A stretch of 15,856 bases of DNA from Candidatus Nomurabacteria bacterium (GTDB taxonomy: Bacteria; Patescibacteriota; Minisyncoccia; Phycocordibacterales; UBA9973). Below, piece after piece: positions 15,118 to 15,856 of the stretch. Positions within the stretch are counted from its first letter, which is position 1. Every line of letters starts with the position of its first letter. The position numbers and the translations under genes were made by a program. Location: contig JADLCZ010000038.1 in NCBI GenBank assembly GCA_020846955.1, forward strand, positions 1 to 15,856. The letters are read 5' to 3'. The notes below the pieces were generated by a model. It searched no databases. It worked only from the letters and a program-made list of their open reading frames with translations, and was not told where the DNA came from.

Positions 15118-15717
15118 ATGCAAAATATACATCCATATTCAATAAATTCAGAGGAACACAAATATATATCGCTCTACCTTGCGATATTCTCCATATTGCT
15201 TGCTTGGGGCTTATATCTTTTCTCAAAAAATATCTTTGCACTTCCGTGGTGGATTGAGGCTCCTTCGGTGATTGGTTTTTATGGAATTTTACATAAGTGG
15301 TTCGAGACCAAGTTGTGGAGAAATAATTTTATTCGCAAAATTACTAGTATAAAAACTCCTATTGTAGATGGAGATTGGTCTGGAACTATAACATCTCATT
15401 CAAATCATGCTAATGGTCCAATACAGATTAAGAAATTTTGTATTAAACAAACATGGACTCATTTACTTATTTATCTAGAAACAGAAACATCCGAATCTTT
15501 CAGCTTTGAAGCGTCAATGAACGTTGATGAGTTTGGAACAGCTCGAATACATTATCAGTACAGAAACAAACCAAAAGATAATGCCCCCGAAACTATGCAC
15601 ATACATGAAGGGTCAGCATCTGCAAAACTAGAGGATAAAGGAATACTTCAAACAGAGTATTACTCAGGTAGAGATCGTAATAATACAGGCTCTTTTGAAG
15701 TTAAAAAGTTGCAGTAG
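15118..15717 (+). CDS. cap15: Cap15-like CBASS membrane effector
   Basis: This 199-residue protein has two N-terminal membrane helices (about 17-36 and 43-63). A cytoplasmic beta-rich domain (about 78-199) begins DGDWSGTITSH, contains KQTWTHLLIYLETETSES and ends EYYSGRDRNNTGSFEVKKL. This matches the Cap15 layout: a transmembrane pair plus a lipocalin-like beta-barrel that binds the CD-NTase signal, oligomerises and disrupts the inner membrane, killing the infected cell. The start at ATG 15118 is 2 bases past the CD-NTase stop; a TTG at 15103 would overlap it. A hairpin overlaps the stop. The assignment rests on pattern and genomic pairing. Confidence 0.88.
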   Translation: MQNIHPYSINSEEHKYISLYLAIFSILLAWGLYLFSKNIFALPWWIEAPSVIGFYGILHKWFETKLWRNNFIRKITSIKTPIVDGDWSGTITSHSNHANGPIQIKKFCIKQTWTHLLIYLETETSESFSFEASMNVDEFGTARIHYQYRNKPKDNAPETMHIHEGSASAKLEDKGILQTEYYSGRDRNNTGSFEVKKLQ

Positions 15718-15729
15718 ACTGTAACTTTT
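15704..15729 (+). terminator. Terminator of the LexA-CBASS operon
   Basis: Positions 15704-15714 pair with 15719-15729 (11 bp, one G-U) around a 4-base loop. The 3' arm ends in T4 and is followed by AT-rich sequence. It overlaps the cap15 stop codon. Confidence 0.55.
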
Positions 15730-15743
15730 ATACTCAAACCTGT

Positions 15744-15762
15744 GTCACTTTTGTCACTTTTT
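15744..15762 (+). repeat. Tandem GTCACTTTT repeat near the right edge
   Basis: Two adjacent copies of GTCACTTTT (15744-15752 and 15753-15761) lie just inside the right 13-base direct repeat. They could be protein-binding arms of an attachment site or chance low-complexity sequence. Confidence 0.35.
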
Positions 15763-15766
15763 ATCG

Positions 15767-15779
15767 CTCGACAAGGGTC
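15767..15779 (+). repeat. Right copy of 13-base terminal direct repeat (possible attR core)
   Basis: This is identical to 30-42. It lies between the end of the CBASS operon and a rightward promoter followed by a structured sequence, which could mark the return to flanking chromosome. Confidence 0.45.
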
Positions 15780-15783
15780 GATT

Positions 15784-15792
15784 TGATATAAT
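15784..15792 (+). promoter_or_regulatory. Extended -10 promoter reading out of the window
   Basis: TGATATAAT gives a perfect -10 with the TG extension. No -35 at 17 bases is evident; TCGACA in the direct repeat is too close (13-base spacer). The predicted start, near 15799, coincides with the start of the candidate structured RNA. Confidence 0.5.
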
Positions 15793-15798
15793 AGAAGA

Positions 15799-15852
15799 AG
15801 CCCAAAAAGCTTTGTGGTGCAAGGAATCCTACGGTCGCACCACGACTAGGCT
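15799..15852 (+). ncRNA. Possible structured RNA at the right edge (truncated by the window)
   Basis: A perfect 7-bp stem (15814-15820 with 15837-15843) encloses a 16-base loop, and an outer 4-bp pairing (15799-15802 with 15849-15852) could close it. No open frame starts here. It does not match tmRNA, RNase P or SRP RNA signatures that I know. Only the 5' part may be visible. Confidence 0.3.
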
Positions 15853-15856
15853 CACA

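Noticed and set aside
15744..15762. CRISPR array start
   Set aside because: There are only two adjacent 9-base copies without spacers, and no cas genes in the window.

Overview
The window looks like an accessory island or integrated element in an AT-rich, gene-dense bacterial genome. A candidate phylum radiation (Patescibacteria-like) host would fit, because start codons mostly lack Shine-Dalgarno sites, several genes look leaderless, spacings are tiny, and the Avd/target type of retroelement is common there. This is inference: no rRNA, tRNA or ribosomal protein is present to fix taxonomy. TGA is used as a stop (for example at 8335-8337 and 5756-5758).

Layout. A serine recombinase (122-1396, minus) lies next to the left edge. 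A 13-base sequence at 30-42 recurs exactly at 15767-15779, so most of the window may be one integrated unit bounded by attL/attR-like repeats. Next comes a rightward operon (1721-6346): Type III restriction-modification Mod and Res, a small three-helix membrane protein, and a 44-residue Pro/Thr-rich peptide. A 200-base leader with nested and pseudoknotted pairings precedes it.

The centre (6375-9192) is a complete diversity-generating retroelement (DGR): reverse transcriptase (minus), Avd (plus), template repeat TR (7836-7970), variable repeat VR (8342-8476), and a target gene (8335-9192, minus) whose 3' end is the VR. TR and VR are both 135 bases with 27 differences. All 27 fall at T on the plus strand, which is A on the coding strand, and all 98 other positions are identical. 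This is the hallmark of adenine-specific mutagenic retrohoming.

Further right, a leftward phage-type block (12470-9309) encodes a ParB-domain/DNA methyltransferase fusion, a TerS-like protein and the large terminase. No portal, capsid or tail gene is present. A leftward gene with a possible C-terminal winged helix (13277-12645) is divergent from a rightward four-gene operon: LexA-like repressor, DUF2188 protein, CD-NTase and Cap15-like membrane effector (13336-15717). The last two form a compact CBASS anti-phage system, apparently placed under a LexA-type switch.

Working model (inference): a mobile element, perhaps a phage satellite or decayed prophage, carries packaging genes, a diversifiable protein and two defence modules (Type III R-M and CBASS), and moves by the serine recombinase.
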